47,659 nucleotides of DNA from Opitutus sp. GAS368 (GCA_945903465.1 CAMDOF010000042.1:1-47659), one strand, 5' to 3'. Shown: positions 25,074-36,760, numbered from the stretch's first letter. Notes: generated by a model not told the origin, from the sequence alone. A program made the numbers and translations.

Positions 25074-25148
25074 CACGCTGCCCGCACCTCCCGCCCCCCA
25101 CGCTGCCCGCACCTCCCGCCCCCACGCTGCCCGCACCTCCCTACCCCG
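25074..25148. repeat. tandem repeat, 24/25-bp units, about three copies
   Basis: Units start with CACGCTGCCCGCACCTCCCG at 25074, 25099 and 25123, with spacings of 25 and 24 bp; the third copy decays after CCCTACCCCGCGCTG. It lies between the Nudix stop and the UxaA-like start. The strand composition is extremely C-rich. Confidence 0.9.
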
Positions 25149-25251
25149 CGCTGCCGCCAGCCAAGGCACGCCCTGCGACCGATCGCTCCACTCAACGCCG
25201 CGAACTCAAGATCAAGCGAGCAGCGCTCGACACAAAACCCGCGACCATTTC

Positions 25252-28017
25252 ATGCTTTGGTTCATGGTCTCCCTCCCCTTGCTTCTTAAAGCCGTCGCCC
25301 GCCTGCCCGCCCCCGGGGACAATGTCGCCATTGCCACGCGCCGGATCGAAGCCGGCGAGATCATCACCCTTCCCCACGGCCCCCAACCGCTGCCGCACAC
25401 CGTGCTCGAGGGTCATCGCTTCGCCGTGCGCTCCATCGCCCAAGGTGAGCCATTGTTGTCGTGGGGCCTGCCGTTCGCCCACGCCATCGCCGCCATCGCC
25501 GCGGGCGACTACGTCTCCAATCAAGCCATGCTCGACGGCCTCGCCATCCGCCGACTCGAGGGGGCCAAACTGCCCGCCACCGCCAATTTTCGAGACTCGC
25601 TCGAGCATTACCACCTCGACGAGGCCACCTTTCGCCCCGCCCCGCCCGTCGAACGCATCATTCCAGCGCGGACCTTCGCCGGCTTCCGCCGACCGGGCCC
25701 GCGCGGCGTCGGCACAAGAAATTTTATCGTTATCATCGGCACCACGTCGCGCACGGCGAGCTTCGCCCGCCAACTCGTCGCTCGCCTGCAAACCCTCGCT
25801 CGCCTCTTTCCGACGATAGACGGCATCGTCGCGATCGCCCACACCGAGGGCGGGGGTCATGACGAATCGAACAACACTACCGAGATTCTGCGCGCGCTGG
25901 CTGGCTTCATGGTTCACCCCAATGTCGGCGCCGTCCTCGCCATCGACTATGGCGTCGAACCCATCACCAACGCCCGCCTCCACGAGTTCATGCGCGTCGA
26001 ACAATACCCGCTCGATGACGTGCCCCACGCTTTCCTGTCTCTCAACGAAGGCCTCGCCGCCGGGCTCGCCACCGGCGAAAAAATCGTGCGCGCATGGTTA
26101 CCCACCGTCGCGGCCTTCCGGCGCACCCCTGAACCGCTCAGCGGTCTGCGCGTCGCCCTCCAATGCGGCGGATCCGATGCCTTCTCCGGCGTATCCGGAA
26201 ATCCCCTCGCCGGGGCCATCGTCCATGAACTCATCCGCCAAGGCGGCACCGGCGTGATGACCGAGACCGATGAATCCATGGGCGCCGAAAGCTACCTGCT
26301 CGCCAATGCCCGCGACCTCGCCACCGCGCGCGCCTTCATTAGCAAACTCGATGGATTCCGCGAAAAACTCAACTGGCACGGCCTCACCCCCGAGAGCAAC
26401 CCTTCCGCCGGTAACCGCTTCCGCGGGCTCTACAACATCGCCATCAAATCACTCGGCGCCGTTCATAAAAAAGATCCCCGCACTCGCCTCGATACCGTCA
26501 TCCATTACGCCCAGCCACTCGCCGCCATTCCCGACGCCGGCTTCACTTTCATGGATGGTCCCGGCAACGATCTCGAGGGCATCGCCGGCCAAGTCGGCGC
26601 CGGCTGTAACCTGATTATTTTCGTCACCGGCAACGGCTCCGTCACTAACTTTCCTTTCGCGCCTACCCTCAAGATCACCACGACCACCCGCCGCCATCAA
26701 TTGCTCATTCGCGAGATGGACATCAACGCCGGTCGCTACCTCGACGGCGAGACGATGGCCGACCTCGCCGCCGATTCCTTCGAACTCCTCATCGCCACCG
26801 CTTCGGGCCAAAAAACCAAAGGCGAACACGCCGGCCACTCCCAGATGTCTCTCTGGCGGAACTGGCGCCAAACCGATACCTCGCAGCTCGCCGCCTTGCG
26901 CGCCCGCGCCGCCCCGAGCGGTCATCCCCTCACGCTGCTCGCCCCCACCGCGGCCATCGCCACCCCCGACTCACTTAACCTTTCGCACCCAACGACCCCT
27001 CCCCTGCGCGTCTTCCCCTCCGGCACTCGGTTCGCCACCGAGCGCATCGGCCTCGTCCTCCCCACCAGCTTGTGCGCCGGCCAGATCGCTCGCATCGCCG
27101 CCGAGCGACTCAACGCCCGCGCCGCCGGGCGCGCCCACGGGATCTCTCGCTTCGTCGCCCTCACCCACACCGAGGGCTGCGGGTTCGGCGGCGATACCAT
27201 GTACCAATTGCTCCAGCGCACTTACCGCGGTTATCTCCTCCACCCCAACGTCGCCGCCGCCCTGCTCCTCGAACACGGCTGCGAGAAAATCCCCAACGAT
27301 GTGATGCGCCACCAACTCGATCTCAACGGTATGCCGCTCGCCCAATTCGGCTGGGCCAGCGTCCAACTCGACGGCGGCATGGAGAAGGCCCTCGCCAAAA
27401 TCGAGGCTTGGTTCACGGAAAAACTCGCCACCCTACCCGCCGCCACCGCCATCACCACCGATCTCGGCGCGCTCACCCTCGGTCTCATCACCGCCGCGGC
27501 CGTCACCGCCACCACCGCCACCACGCTCGCCGCCATCGTCCGCACCCTCATCGCAACCGGCGGCTCCATCGTCATTCCCGAAAGCGATCCGTTGCTCGCC
27601 AATCCAGTTTTTCGCCGCGCCACTCTCGGCGAAATCGCACCGCATGCCACCCTCGCCTACGGACAGCCGTGCACCTCCCCTGGCTTCCACGTCGCCGCCA
27701 GCGAGACCGATCACTGGGTCGAAAACCTCACCGGGTTCGGCGGCCACGGCGCCCATCTCGCCCTCACCATCGTCAACGCCCACGCCCAGCCAGGCCACCC
27801 CCTCCTCCCCGTGATCCAAGCCGCCGAGGCTTCCCAACACAAAATCATCCCCGCCCCCGATATCGATCTCTTCCTCAGCGATGACCCCCCAGCGGATATT
27901 TTCACCCTCATCCAACGGATCATTTCTGCCGCTCAACGCGATCACCTCACCGCTTCAACCGCCCAGGGCTTCGTCGATTTTCAACTCACCCGCGGCCTCC
28001 TCGGATTGACCACCTAA
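25252..28017 (+). CDS. double-length UxaA-family dehydratase (altronate dehydratase-like) with internal duplication
   Basis: Related to iron-dependent altronate/galactarate dehydratases, which remove water from sugar acids in uronate breakdown. Usual UxaA length is about 500 residues; this has 921. Order: SAF-type N-terminal domain (about 10-85: P-A-P-G-D-N-V-A-I-A-T-R); UxaA core starting with G-V-G-T-R-N-F near 152; A-H-T-E-G-G-G-H near 196; the catalytic-region motif C-G-G-S-D-A-F-S-G (Cys 305); M-D-I-N-A-G near 490. From about 590 a second core begins: T-H-T-E-G-C-G-F, L-H-P-N-V-A-A-A, but where C-G-G-S-D should be it has I-T-A-A-A-V-T. The first half looks complete and active; the second looks like a degenerate copy. 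Frame and codon use are continuous, so it is not an artefact of two genes. An ATG at 25264 is an alternative start. Confidence 0.88.
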   Translation: MLWFMVSLPLLLKAVARLPAPGDNVAIATRRIEAGEIITLPHGPQPLPHTVLEGHRFAVRSIAQGEPLLSWGLPFAHAIAAIAAGDYVSNQAMLDGLAIRRLEGAKLPATANFRDSLEHYHLDEATFRPAPPVERIIPARTFAGFRRPGPRGVGTRNFIVIIGTTSRTASFARQLVARLQTLARLFPTIDGIVAIAHTEGGGHDESNNTTEILRALAGFMVHPNVGAVLAIDYGVEPITNARLHEFMRVEQYPLDDVPHAFLSLNEGLAAGLATGEKIVRAWLPTVAAFRRTPEPLSGLRVALQCGGSDAFSGVSGNPLAGAIVHELIRQGGTGVMTETDESMGAESYLLANARDLATARAFISKLDGFREKLNWHGLTPESNPSAGNRFRGLYNIAIKSLGAVHKKDPRTRLDTVIHYAQPLAAIPDAGFTFMDGPGNDLEGIAGQVGAGCNLIIFVTGNGSVTNFPFAPTLKITTTTRRHQLLIREMDINAGRYLDGETMADLAADSFELLIATASGQKTKGEHAGHSQMSLWRNWRQTDTSQLAALRARAAPSGHPLTLLAPTAAIATPDSLNLSHPTTPPLRVFPSGTRFATERIGLVLPTSLCAGQIARIAAERLNARAAGRAHGISRFVALTHTEGCGFGGDTMYQLLQRTYRGYLLHPNVAAALLLEHGCEKIPNDVMRHQLDLNGMPLAQFGWASVQLDGGMEKALAKIEAWFTEKLATLPAATAITTDLGALTLGLITAAAVTATTATTLAAIVRTLIATGGSIVIPESDPLLANPVFRRATLGEIAPHATLAYGQPCTSPGFHVAASETDHWVENLTGFGGHGAHLALTIVNAHAQPGHPLLPVIQAAEASQHKIIPAPDIDLFLSDDPPADIFTLIQRIISAAQRDHLTASTAQGFVDFQLTRGLLGLTT

Positions 28018-28087
28018 GCTGCCCGGCCACCCACGGCGCCCCGCGCCTACCCGCACCGCGCCCTTTCATCCGCGCGCACCAACCCTT

Positions 28088-28873
28088 TTACAGCCCGACC
28101 AGCGCGCCATTGCGCTTGATCCAAAGCTCGGCCTCCCGCCACCCAGGGCATACTTCGGCCACGCGCGCCCAAAAGCGCTCGGAATGATTCATCTCCCGCA
28201 GGTGCATCAACTCATGATAAATAATGTAGTCGCGCACAAAATCCGGCGTCTGCACCAGTCGCCAATTCAACGAAATCGTGCCATTGGCGGAGCATGATCC
28301 CCAACGCGAACGCTGGTTCCGCACCGTCACCTGCGTCACCGGCACTCCCGTCACCGCCGACAGCTCCCACGTCCTCCCGGGTAATTCCACTTTCGCCCGA
28401 CGCAAAAAATGCGCCTCAAGCGTCGGCCGGATATCCCCTTCCAACCGCGCCACCCGAAAAACATCCGCCGCCAAACACACCTGGGGCCGCTCGCCCGCCG
28501 CCGCTATCCGCACTTCCGTCAATTCACCGCGCCAAAGCACCCGCGTGCCCACCGTCCACACCTCCGCCGCCCGCGGACGCTGCCGCTGCCGCGCCCGCGC
28601 CCGCTCCAACCAATCGCGGTGCTGCTCAATAAAACGAAACGCTTCCCGCTCCGAACCCCGCGCAGGTATCGTCGCCACCGCCGTACCATCCCGCCGCAAC
28701 GTCAACCGATAATTCCGAGCCCGCGCACTGCGCTCGAACACAATCGCCCCTTCTGGCACGACCAGCCCAGCCCCCGCCCGCGGAACATCCGCGGCCACAC
28801 TCGTCACGTCACGGCCCGCGCCAGTCGCCGGCGCAAACAACCCGAAGAAACTTTGCTGGCCATCGTCGTTCAT
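28088..28873 (-). CDS. YgjP-like (DUF45) zinc metallopeptidase
   Basis: Predicted zinc-dependent peptidase of the YgjP/DUF45 group, 261 residues. The zinc-binding motif H-E-L-M-H is at 220-224, with the third ligand in N-H-S-E-R-F-W (His near 229). The preceding R-N-Q-R-S-R-W-G-S-C-S-A-N-G-T-I-S-L-N-W-R is the family signature. No signal peptide is seen, so it should be cytoplasmic. The ATG at 28873 is preceded by AGAAGGGG, a good ribosome-binding site; the TTG eight codons upstream is not needed. It is convergent with the UxaA gene (70 bp between stops). Its substrate is unknown. Confidence 0.9.
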   Translation of the reverse strand: MNDDGQQSFFGLFAPATGAGRDVTSVAADVPRAGAGLVVPEGAIVFERSARARNYRLTLRRDGTAVATIPARGSEREAFRFIEQHRDWLERARARQRQRPRAAEVWTVGTRVLWRGELTEVRIAAAGERPQVCLAADVFRVARLEGDIRPTLEAHFLRRAKVELPGRTWELSAVTGVPVTQVTVRNQRSRWGSCSANGTISLNWRLVQTPDFVRDYIIYHELMHLREMNHSERFWARVAEVCPGWREAELWIKRNGALVGL

Positions 28874-29003
28874 CCCCTTCTCGAATTGCCCGTTCAAAAC
28901 GCGGACGTCAACGATGGTAGCGTCTTCAGTCGTAACCCATCGGCACCGTTCCCGCCTCCGCCCCCACCGCCACCATCACCAAAGCCTGCCCCCAAACGCC
29001 GGC

Positions 29004-30221
29004 CTATTTCCAAATCACCGACGCATCAATCGCCTTGATCGAGCTCCGCCCCGTCAGCGCCATCGCCATTTCAAACTCCCGCCGCAAAATATTCACCACC
29101 CGCGCGACCCCTTCCGCCCCTCCCACCGCCAACCCATAAAGATACGCCCGCCCAATCAACGTCGCCGTCGCCCCCAGCGCGATCGCTTTCAACACATCCG
29201 TCCCACGACGAATCCCTCCGTCCACCAGCACCGGCACCCGCCCCGCCACTTTACTCACCACCTCAGGCAGCGCGTCCACCGTCGCCGGCAAGGTGTCGAG
29301 ATTGCGCCCCCCATGATTGGAAACAATGACGCCGGCCGCACCCACTTCCACCGCACGCACCGCATCTTCCCCATCCAGGATCCCTTTCAGCAACAGCGGC
29401 AAGTTCGTCAACGACCGGATCCACGCAATTTCTTTCCACGTCAGCCGCGGGTCGAGCAACGCACTATAAATCGTGTTTTCCGTCGCCCGGTGACCACCCG
29501 TCGCCGTCTTCAGTCCTCTCAAATTCGCCCGCTCCATCCCAGGCGGTAAAGTAAACCCGCTCCGCGTCTCCCGATAACGCGCCCCGAGCACCGGCGAATC
29601 CACTGTCACCACCAGCGCTTGGTAACCCGCCGTCTCCGCTCGCCGGATCAGCGCCCGCGTAAACTCGCGATCCGGCTGCACATAAAGTTGAAACCAAAGC
29701 GGTTTCGTCGTGGCTTGGGCGACTTCCTCCAAGCTCACCGTCGCCGAGGTGCTCACCACCATCGTGACGCCCGCCGCCGCCGCCCCGCGCACGGTGGCGA
29801 TCTCGCCTTCCGCGTATGATAATTTATGATACGCCGTCGGCGCCAATAATATCGGGCACGCGTGCTCGCGCCCAAAGAGCGTCACCCGCGTATCCAACTG
29901 CGAAACATCCACGAGCACCCGCGGGCGCAACCGGAGGCGGTCATACGATTCGCGATTCCAGCGCAGGCTCAGCTCGTCCGCCGCCCCACCGCTAATATAC
30001 TCCCAGCCCATCTTCGACATGTGCCCAGGCGCGGCCCGCGCATAATCCAACACATCCGCCAGCACACCCGACTCACTCGCCACCAACCCGCCCGCGGCCG
30101 CCGGCGTTGCCGCATTCGCCGCATTCGCCGCGTTGGCCACATTCGCCGCATTCGCCGCCAACGTCGCCCCGCCAGCCCAAACGCCGGTGGAGCGTAACCA
30201 TTCTCGACGGGAGATTTCCAT
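29004..30221 (-). CDS. Tat-exported FMN-dependent alpha-hydroxy-acid oxidase/dehydrogenase
   Basis: Oxidises 2-hydroxy acids such as lactate or glycolate using FMN. The 405 residues from the ATG at 30221 start with a twin-arginine signal (I-S-R-R-E-W-L-R-S-T-G), a hydrophobic segment and an alanine/asparagine repeat. The (beta/alpha)8 barrel has P-I-L-L-A-P-T-A-Y-H-K-L, W-F-Q-L-Y-V-Q, V-T-V-D-S-P-V-L-G-A-R-Y-R-E, the lysine in L-L-L-K-G-I, the active-site S-N-H-G-G-R-N-L-D (catalytic His and Arg; Asn replaces the usual Gln), and the FMN phosphate loop V-D-G-G-I-R-R-G-T-D-V. Cytoplasmic members lack the Tat signal, so location in the periplasm is a distinctive feature. The exact substrate is unknown. 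Confidence 0.9.
   Translation of the reverse strand: MEISRREWLRSTGVWAGGATLAANAANVANAANAANAATPAAAGGLVASESGVLADVLDYARAAPGHMSKMGWEYISGGAADELSLRWNRESYDRLRLRPRVLVDVSQLDTRVTLFGREHACPILLAPTAYHKLSYAEGEIATVRGAAAAGVTMVVSTSATVSLEEVAQATTKPLWFQLYVQPDREFTRALIRRAETAGYQALVVTVDSPVLGARYRETRSGFTLPPGMERANLRGLKTATGGHRATENTIYSALLDPRLTWKEIAWIRSLTNLPLLLKGILDGEDAVRAVEVGAAGVIVSNHGGRNLDTLPATVDALPEVVSKVAGRVPVLVDGGIRRGTDVLKAIALGATATLIGRAYLYGLAVGGAEGVARVVNILRREFEMAMALTGRSSIKAIDASVIWK
30106..30159. repeat. six tandem 9-bp units inside the hydroxy-acid oxidase gene
   Basis: Units of the TTCGCCGCA type run in frame at 30106-30159 and encode an (A-N-A)n linker between the Tat signal peptide and the barrel. Five units differ from the commonest one by at most three bases. 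Such tracts change copy number by slippage in steps of three residues. Confidence 0.85.
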
Positions 30222-30347
30222 AGTGCAGATACCGGCGGATTTTTCGATCGCCAGCGGGATCACCATATGAACTCAGCCCAACGGGCGCCGCCAGAATAAT
30301 CCCATCGCCACCGAGCCCTTTCGTCGAGTTTGCGGTGGAAATCGCCC

Positions 30348-30932
30348 TCACTGCCTCCGCTGGCGCCGCCCTCGCCACGCATGCCACAGCGTCGCCACTT
30401 CCCCTCGCGTCTCCGGCACCAGCAAGATAATCGCAGCCCCCTCCAACCCCGCCAAAATCTGCACCACCATCATCACGTGAAAGGGGGTGGCCGACCACCC
30501 GGCGAGCAACGGCATCAACGCCAGTGCGCAGCCGGCTGTTCCCACCTTGACTGCCCACGTATGATGGCACGGCGCAACTCCGAACCGCAGCACCCCCAGC
30601 ACCATCACCGCAAAAAAAACCACCAGGCCGGAGATCACCCACGGTAATTCACGTCGCATAATTTCGGGCCATAGGAGCGCGATCCCCGCGAGCCCCGTCG
30701 TCAAAGTCAGATAATCGGCCGCACTATCCAACTTGCGCCCAAAGTCTGAAAACGCATCGAGGCGGCGCGCCAAAAATCCATCCAACAAATCCGTTGCGAG
30801 CGAACTCACCAACAAAACGACAAACCACCCACGCGATCCCAACAGTGCCGCCGTGAGCAAAGCCGGCATCAGCGCGATGCGCCCCGCACTCAGAAGATTG
30901 GGCCACGATTTCCGATTCACGGCTCCAGCCAT
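30348..30932 (-). CDS. CDP-alcohol phosphatidyltransferase family membrane protein
   Basis: Inner-membrane enzyme joining a CDP-linked lipid and an alcohol to make phospholipid. Of 194 residues the signature D-x2-D-G-x2-A-R-x8-G-x3-D-x3-D is complete: D48, D51-G52, A55-R56, G65, D69, D73. About five to six hydrophobic segments are present (for example L-V-V-F-F-A-V-M-V-L-G-V-L). The acceptor (glycerol phosphate, inositol or other) cannot be told. The basic C-terminus R-G-R-R-Q-R-R-Q should face the cytoplasm. It is 23 bp downstream of the phosphodiesterase gene on the same strand, so they are likely co-transcribed. Confidence 0.9.
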   Translation of the reverse strand: MAGAVNRKSWPNLLSAGRIALMPALLTAALLGSRGWFVVLLVSSLATDLLDGFLARRLDAFSDFGRKLDSAADYLTLTTGLAGIALLWPEIMRRELPWVISGLVVFFAVMVLGVLRFGVAPCHHTWAVKVGTAGCALALMPLLAGWSATPFHVMMVVQILAGLEGAAIILLVPETRGEVATLWHAWRGRRQRRQ

Positions 30933-30955
30933 TCACAGCCGCTCTGCCGAGGCAA

Positions 30956-31393
30956 CTAAACGAGCACTAAATCCCAACGCGGCGGTCGCCCCGCCTCCAC
31001 CGTCAACCACGCAAAACTCGCCGGCGCCCCCCGATTGGGCCGGGTGATACAACCCGGATTCAACCAACGCACCCCGCTCGGATCACACTCATCGCGCGGC
31101 ACGTGCGTGTGTCCGTGCAAAATAAATCGCGCTCCCACCGGCGCCCGCCGCGGCGGAATATGCACCAAGTGAAACCCCTGCCCCGCCCGCACCAGGTCCA
31201 GCGTCAGCGGCCACCCTTCAGCATCGCAATTCCCCTGCACCACTCGCAACGGCGCCCCCAAATTCTGAAATTCCTCCAGCGTCTCCGGCGCACACACGTC
31301 ACCTAAATGCCAAATCTCATCCGCCCCGCGCAAACGCGAGGGCAGCTTCGCCGCATAGAGGTCGTGGGTATCAGAAATTACCGCTATCCGCAT
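30956..31393 (-). CDS. YfcE/MJ0936-type metallophosphoesterase
   Basis: Small calcineurin-like phosphodiesterase, 145 residues, the usual size for the family. Metal-binding motifs: V-I-S-D-T-H-D (Asp 8, His 10), W-H-L-G-D-V, V-Q-G-N-C-D, and the paired histidines of L-H-G-H-T-H-V-P. The standard N-G-R-x-x-x-L-T-H-G/H stretch is replaced by F-H-L-V-H-I-P-P. The ATG at 31393 starts directly on M-R-I-A-V-I-S-D, so no extra residues are missing. Cytoplasmic; acts on phosphodiesters, natural substrate unknown. Confidence 0.92.
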   Translation of the reverse strand: MRIAVISDTHDLYAAKLPSRLRGADEIWHLGDVCAPETLEEFQNLGAPLRVVQGNCDAEGWPLTLDLVRAGQGFHLVHIPPRRAPVGARFILHGHTHVPRDECDPSGVRWLNPGCITRPNRGAPASFAWLTVEAGRPPRWDLVLV

Positions 31394-31606
31394 AGTCTCG
31401 CCAAACTACGCCCAACCACGCGCCGTAAACAATCGGTTTTTCCAGCACCGCCTCCTTTCAACCCCAGCCCATTAAGCGACCGAAAAATTTCTCAGCGGGG
31501 TTGCATCGACGTTCGCTCTTCTTCTCACTCCGAACGTGGCAGCGCTGCCAGCGACCCTAACCAGCCGCGCGGCCACTCGCTCCACCCCGCTCACTTGCTT
31601 CCCTTC

Positions 31607-32829
<1,223 letters not shown>

Positions 32830-32833
<4 letters not shown>

Positions 32834-35800
32834 ACCCATCTCCGGCGGCGCCCTTTAAAGCCGCGCCCATCCCCGTCCTCCTCGCCGCCCTCGCCCTCCT
32901 CGCCGCCTCCCTCGCCAGCGCCGCGGCGCCTACCCCACAATCCCTCTTCGACGGCCGGACTCTTAATGGCTGGGAGGGCAACCCTCAGTTCTGGCAGGTC
33001 GAAGACGGTGCCATCACCGGCACCATCTCCGCCGGTCAACCGCTCGCTAAAAACGAGTTCATCTACTGGCAGGGCGAGGTCGCCGACTTCGAACTCAACG
33101 CCGAATTTCGCCTCAGCGGTAACCTGAGTGCTAACTCCGGTATTCAGTTCCGCTCCCAACGTTTCCCCGATGGCCATGCCGCCGGCTACCAGGCCGATAT
33201 CGATCAGGGCGATCTCTGGCTCGGCCGCATCTACGACGAACACGGCCGCGCCCTCCTCGTCGAGCGTGGCGCCCACGTCGCCATCGCTCCCGATGGCCGC
33301 CGCTGGACCGAAAAATTTGGCGAGCCCGCCAGCTACCGCACGCTCCCTAAACCGCCCGGCGAGTGGAACACCTACCGCATTATCGCCTCCGGGCCCCACC
33401 TCGAGGTGTGGATCAACGGCCAGCGCGTCGCCGTTCTCGATGACCACCAATCCGACGCCGCCCACTACGCCGGCGTCCTCGCCCTCCAGCTCCACAGCGG
33501 CGCCGGCCCCGTCAAGGTCCAATTCCGCAACCTCCAACTCACCCCACTCGGCCACACCACGCTGCCCCCACCTCTTCCCGTCACCGCCACCCAAGCCGCC
33601 CCTCCTGAAAAAAGCATCGGCGTCACCCGCAAAAACGGCGACCCACCCCTGCGCCGCACCGCCGCCGTCGACGATCTCACCCGCCTCTCCACCAGCCCCA
33701 TCCTCTGGCATCTCCGCGACAACCCCGCCTCTCCTTCCAAGGTCACCAATCCTTCCGCCCAAAAACTTGTCGCCGGCATGAAGCTCGTCGCCGGTTTCCA
33801 AGCTGAACTCATCGCCGCCGAACCCGATCTTCACCAACCGATCGCCTTCGCCTTCGACGATCGCGGCCGCATCTGGGTCGCCGAGGCCATGAGCTATCCC
33901 GCCAAACAGCCCGAGGGCAAGGGCAAGGATCGTATCTTGATCTTTGAAGACACCCGCGGCGACGGTTCCTTCGCCACCAAAAAGCTTTTCGCCGAGGGCC
34001 TCAACCTTGTCAGCGGCCTCGAGGTCGGCTTCGGGGGCGTCTTCGTCGGCGCCGCTCCCCATCTCCTCTTTATCCCGGACAAAAATCGCGACGATATCCC
34101 CGACGGCCCTCCCCAAGTCCTTCTCGATGGCTGGGGCTTCCAAGACACTCACGAGACCCTCAACAGTTTCACGTGGGGGCCCGATGGCTGGCTTTACGGC
34201 TGCCATGGCGTCTTCACCCACTCGCTCGTCGGCTCACCCGGTACCCCCGCGGCCGATCGCACCAAAGTCCGCGCCGCCGTCTGGCGCTACCATCCCATCC
34301 GCCACGATTTCGAGGTCTTCGCCCACGGCGGCAGCAATCAATGGGGCATCGACTTCAACGACGTCGGCCACCTCTTCATCACCCATTGCCGCAGCTTCCA
34401 CGGCGGCGGCGGCACCACCTACGTTCTCCGCCACGGTCAGTATTGGAACCAAGCGAATAACGATTACGCGCCATCCATCTCCAACCGCGGCCCCGCCTTT
34501 GCCCCCGATTTAAAAAATTTCCTCCCCGCCTCCGCCCGCTACGACAGCGGCGAGGGCGGCGCCGGTAAACCCGGCACCACCGCGATTTACGGGGGCCACT
34601 CCCACGTCGGCACCATGATCTATCTCGGCGATAACTGGCCCGCAATTTACCGCGACCATCTCTTCACCCACAACCTTCACGGCCACCAAATTAATCATCA
34701 GATCAACATCCGCACCGGCGCCGCCTATGAAACCTTTCACGCCGGCTACGACTTGAGCTTCGTCCCGGATCCCACCTACCTGCCCGTCGATCTCCAATAC
34801 GGCCCCGACGGCGCCGTCTACACCATCGACTGGAGCGACACCCAACACTGCCACAATCCCAACACCGAGCTCTGGGATCGCTCCAACGGGCGCCTCTATC
34901 GCGTCTCCTGGGCCGCCACTTATCAACCGAAGCAAGTCAATCTCGGCGCCATGACCGATGCTCAACTCGCCGCCCTCCACACTCACCGCAACGAGTGGTT
35001 CGTCCGCGTCGCCCGCCGCATCCTTCAAGAACGCGCGGCCACCCGCGCCCTCGACATCGCCGCCCTCGTGAGTCTCCGCACCCAGACCGACTCCCTTGAT
35101 ATACCCCTCCTCCTCCGCGCCCTCTGGACTCTCCACGCGACGAATCAACTCGAACCCCAGCGCCTCCAGCGCGCCCTCGCCCACTCCTCCGAAATCGTCC
35201 GCGGCTGGGCCATCCAACTCGGCACCGAACGGGCGTCCGCCCTCGCCATTTCGCCAGATATTCTCACCCAGCTCGCCACCAGCGATCCGTCCCCTCTCGT
35301 CCGCCTCGCCGTCGCCTCCGCCGTGCCGATGCTGCCACTCTCTTCTCGCTGGCCCGTCACCAACGCCCTCGCTCAACACGCCGAAGACGCCCGCGATCGC
35401 TTCCTCCCCCAAATGATCTGGTTCGCTATGGCCCCAACCGTCGCCACCCACCTCCCCCGCGCCCTCGATCTCGCCGCCCGCACGCCTCTCCCCTCCCTCG
35501 CCGACTCACTCCACTGGTTTGTCGCCCGCACCGCCGAGGGCCGCGAACAGATCAGCGCACGACTCGCCACCATCCCAGAAATTGCCGCCACCCACATCTT
35601 GCGCATCATCGCGTTTTCTCTCGAGGGAGAAACCGGCCTCACCATGCCAGCTTCCTGGGCCACCGTCGCTACCCGCTTCGCCTCCACTACCGACAGCCCC
35701 ACCCGCGCGGCCATCGAGCAACTCTCCGCCCTCTTCGGGGATAAAACCGTCCTCGGCCCCGTCCGCGCCCGCCTCGCTGACGACTCTTCCCCAGTCGCCG

Positions 35801-36654
35801 ATCGACGCCGCGCCCTCGATCTCCTGCGCCGCGCCGGCGACAACGCCTCCACCCCCCTCCTCATAAAACTCCTCGACCACACCGAACTCCGTAGCGCCGT
35901 CATCCCCCTTCTCGCCTACGCCACCGACGCTGAGGCCACCGCGGCCGCCAACGCCCTCGTCACCCATTTCACCGCACTCAACGCCGCCGATCGCACCGCC
36001 GCACTCACCGCTCTCACCAGCAAACCCACCCTCGCCCTGCCTCTCCTCCGTGCGGTCGAAGCCGGCACCTTCAGTCGACAGGCCTTGACCGCCCTCTACG
36101 CCCGCCAACTCCGCAACCTCCGCCACGACGAAGTCACCCGCACCCTCGAACGCGTCTGGGGCCGCACCAACGATTCCTCCGCCTCCACCCAGCCCACCAT
36201 CGCCAAATTCCGCTCCTCTTTCCGCGAAGCTCCCCTCTGGTCTTACGAGGCCAAGGCCGGCCAGGCCGTCTTCGAACGCCTCTGCGCCTCTTGTCACGCC
36301 CTCGACCCCAACGCCACCACCGGCAAACTCGGCCCCAACCTCAACGGCACGTGGCGCAATGGCCTCGATTACTTCCTCGAAAATATCATCGACCCCAACG
36401 CCGTTGTCGGCACCGATTTCCAACTCAACCTCGTCACCCAGCGCGATGGCACCGTCATCGCCGGCATGATCGAAAAAGAATCCGCCACCGCCCTGGTCGT
36501 CCGCACCATGAGCGAAACCGTCACCATCCCTAAGACCGCCATCAAGTCCCGCGAAGTCACCCCCCAATCACTTATGCCCGCCGGCCTCCTCGAGGCCCTC
36601 CCGCCACGCGAAGCCATCGAACTGCTCCTCTTCCTCACCACCGAACCCAAGTAA
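32830..36654 (+). CDS. fusion: DUF1080 domain + PVC-type propeller + HEAT-like repeats + cytochrome c (CxxCH)
   Basis: Large exported protein, 1274 residues, signal peptide at 1-33. Residues about 38-240 form a DUF1080 (concanavalin-like, sugar-binding or hydrolase) domain: S-L-F-D-G-R-T-L-N-G-W-E-G, then S-G-I-Q-F-R-S. From about 325 a soluble-dehydrogenase-like beta-propeller follows: P-D-L-H-Q-P-I-A-F-A-F-D-D-R-G-R, then F-T-W-G-P-D-G-W-L-Y-G-C-H-G, then Q-Y-G-P-D-G-A-V-Y-T-I-D-W. Residues about 720-1120 are helical HEAT-like repeats. The C-terminal heme domain has C-A-S-C-H at 1152-1156 and L-G-P-N-L-N-G, then D-P-N-A-V-V-G-T-D-F, the pattern of the planctomycete/verrucomicrobial heme-binding domain. 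Role: likely periplasmic oxidation or cleavage of sugar units with electron transfer to the heme (inferred). It overlaps the VCBS gene by four bases. Confidence 0.9.
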
Positions 36655-36760
36655 TCGCGCCCAAGCGGCCGTGCCTCGTCCCACCCTGCCAACGCGCACG
36701 CGGCCCCGCGGGCTGACCACGCGCAGCCCATCGCCCATCGCCCGCCGACGGGCTACCTTC

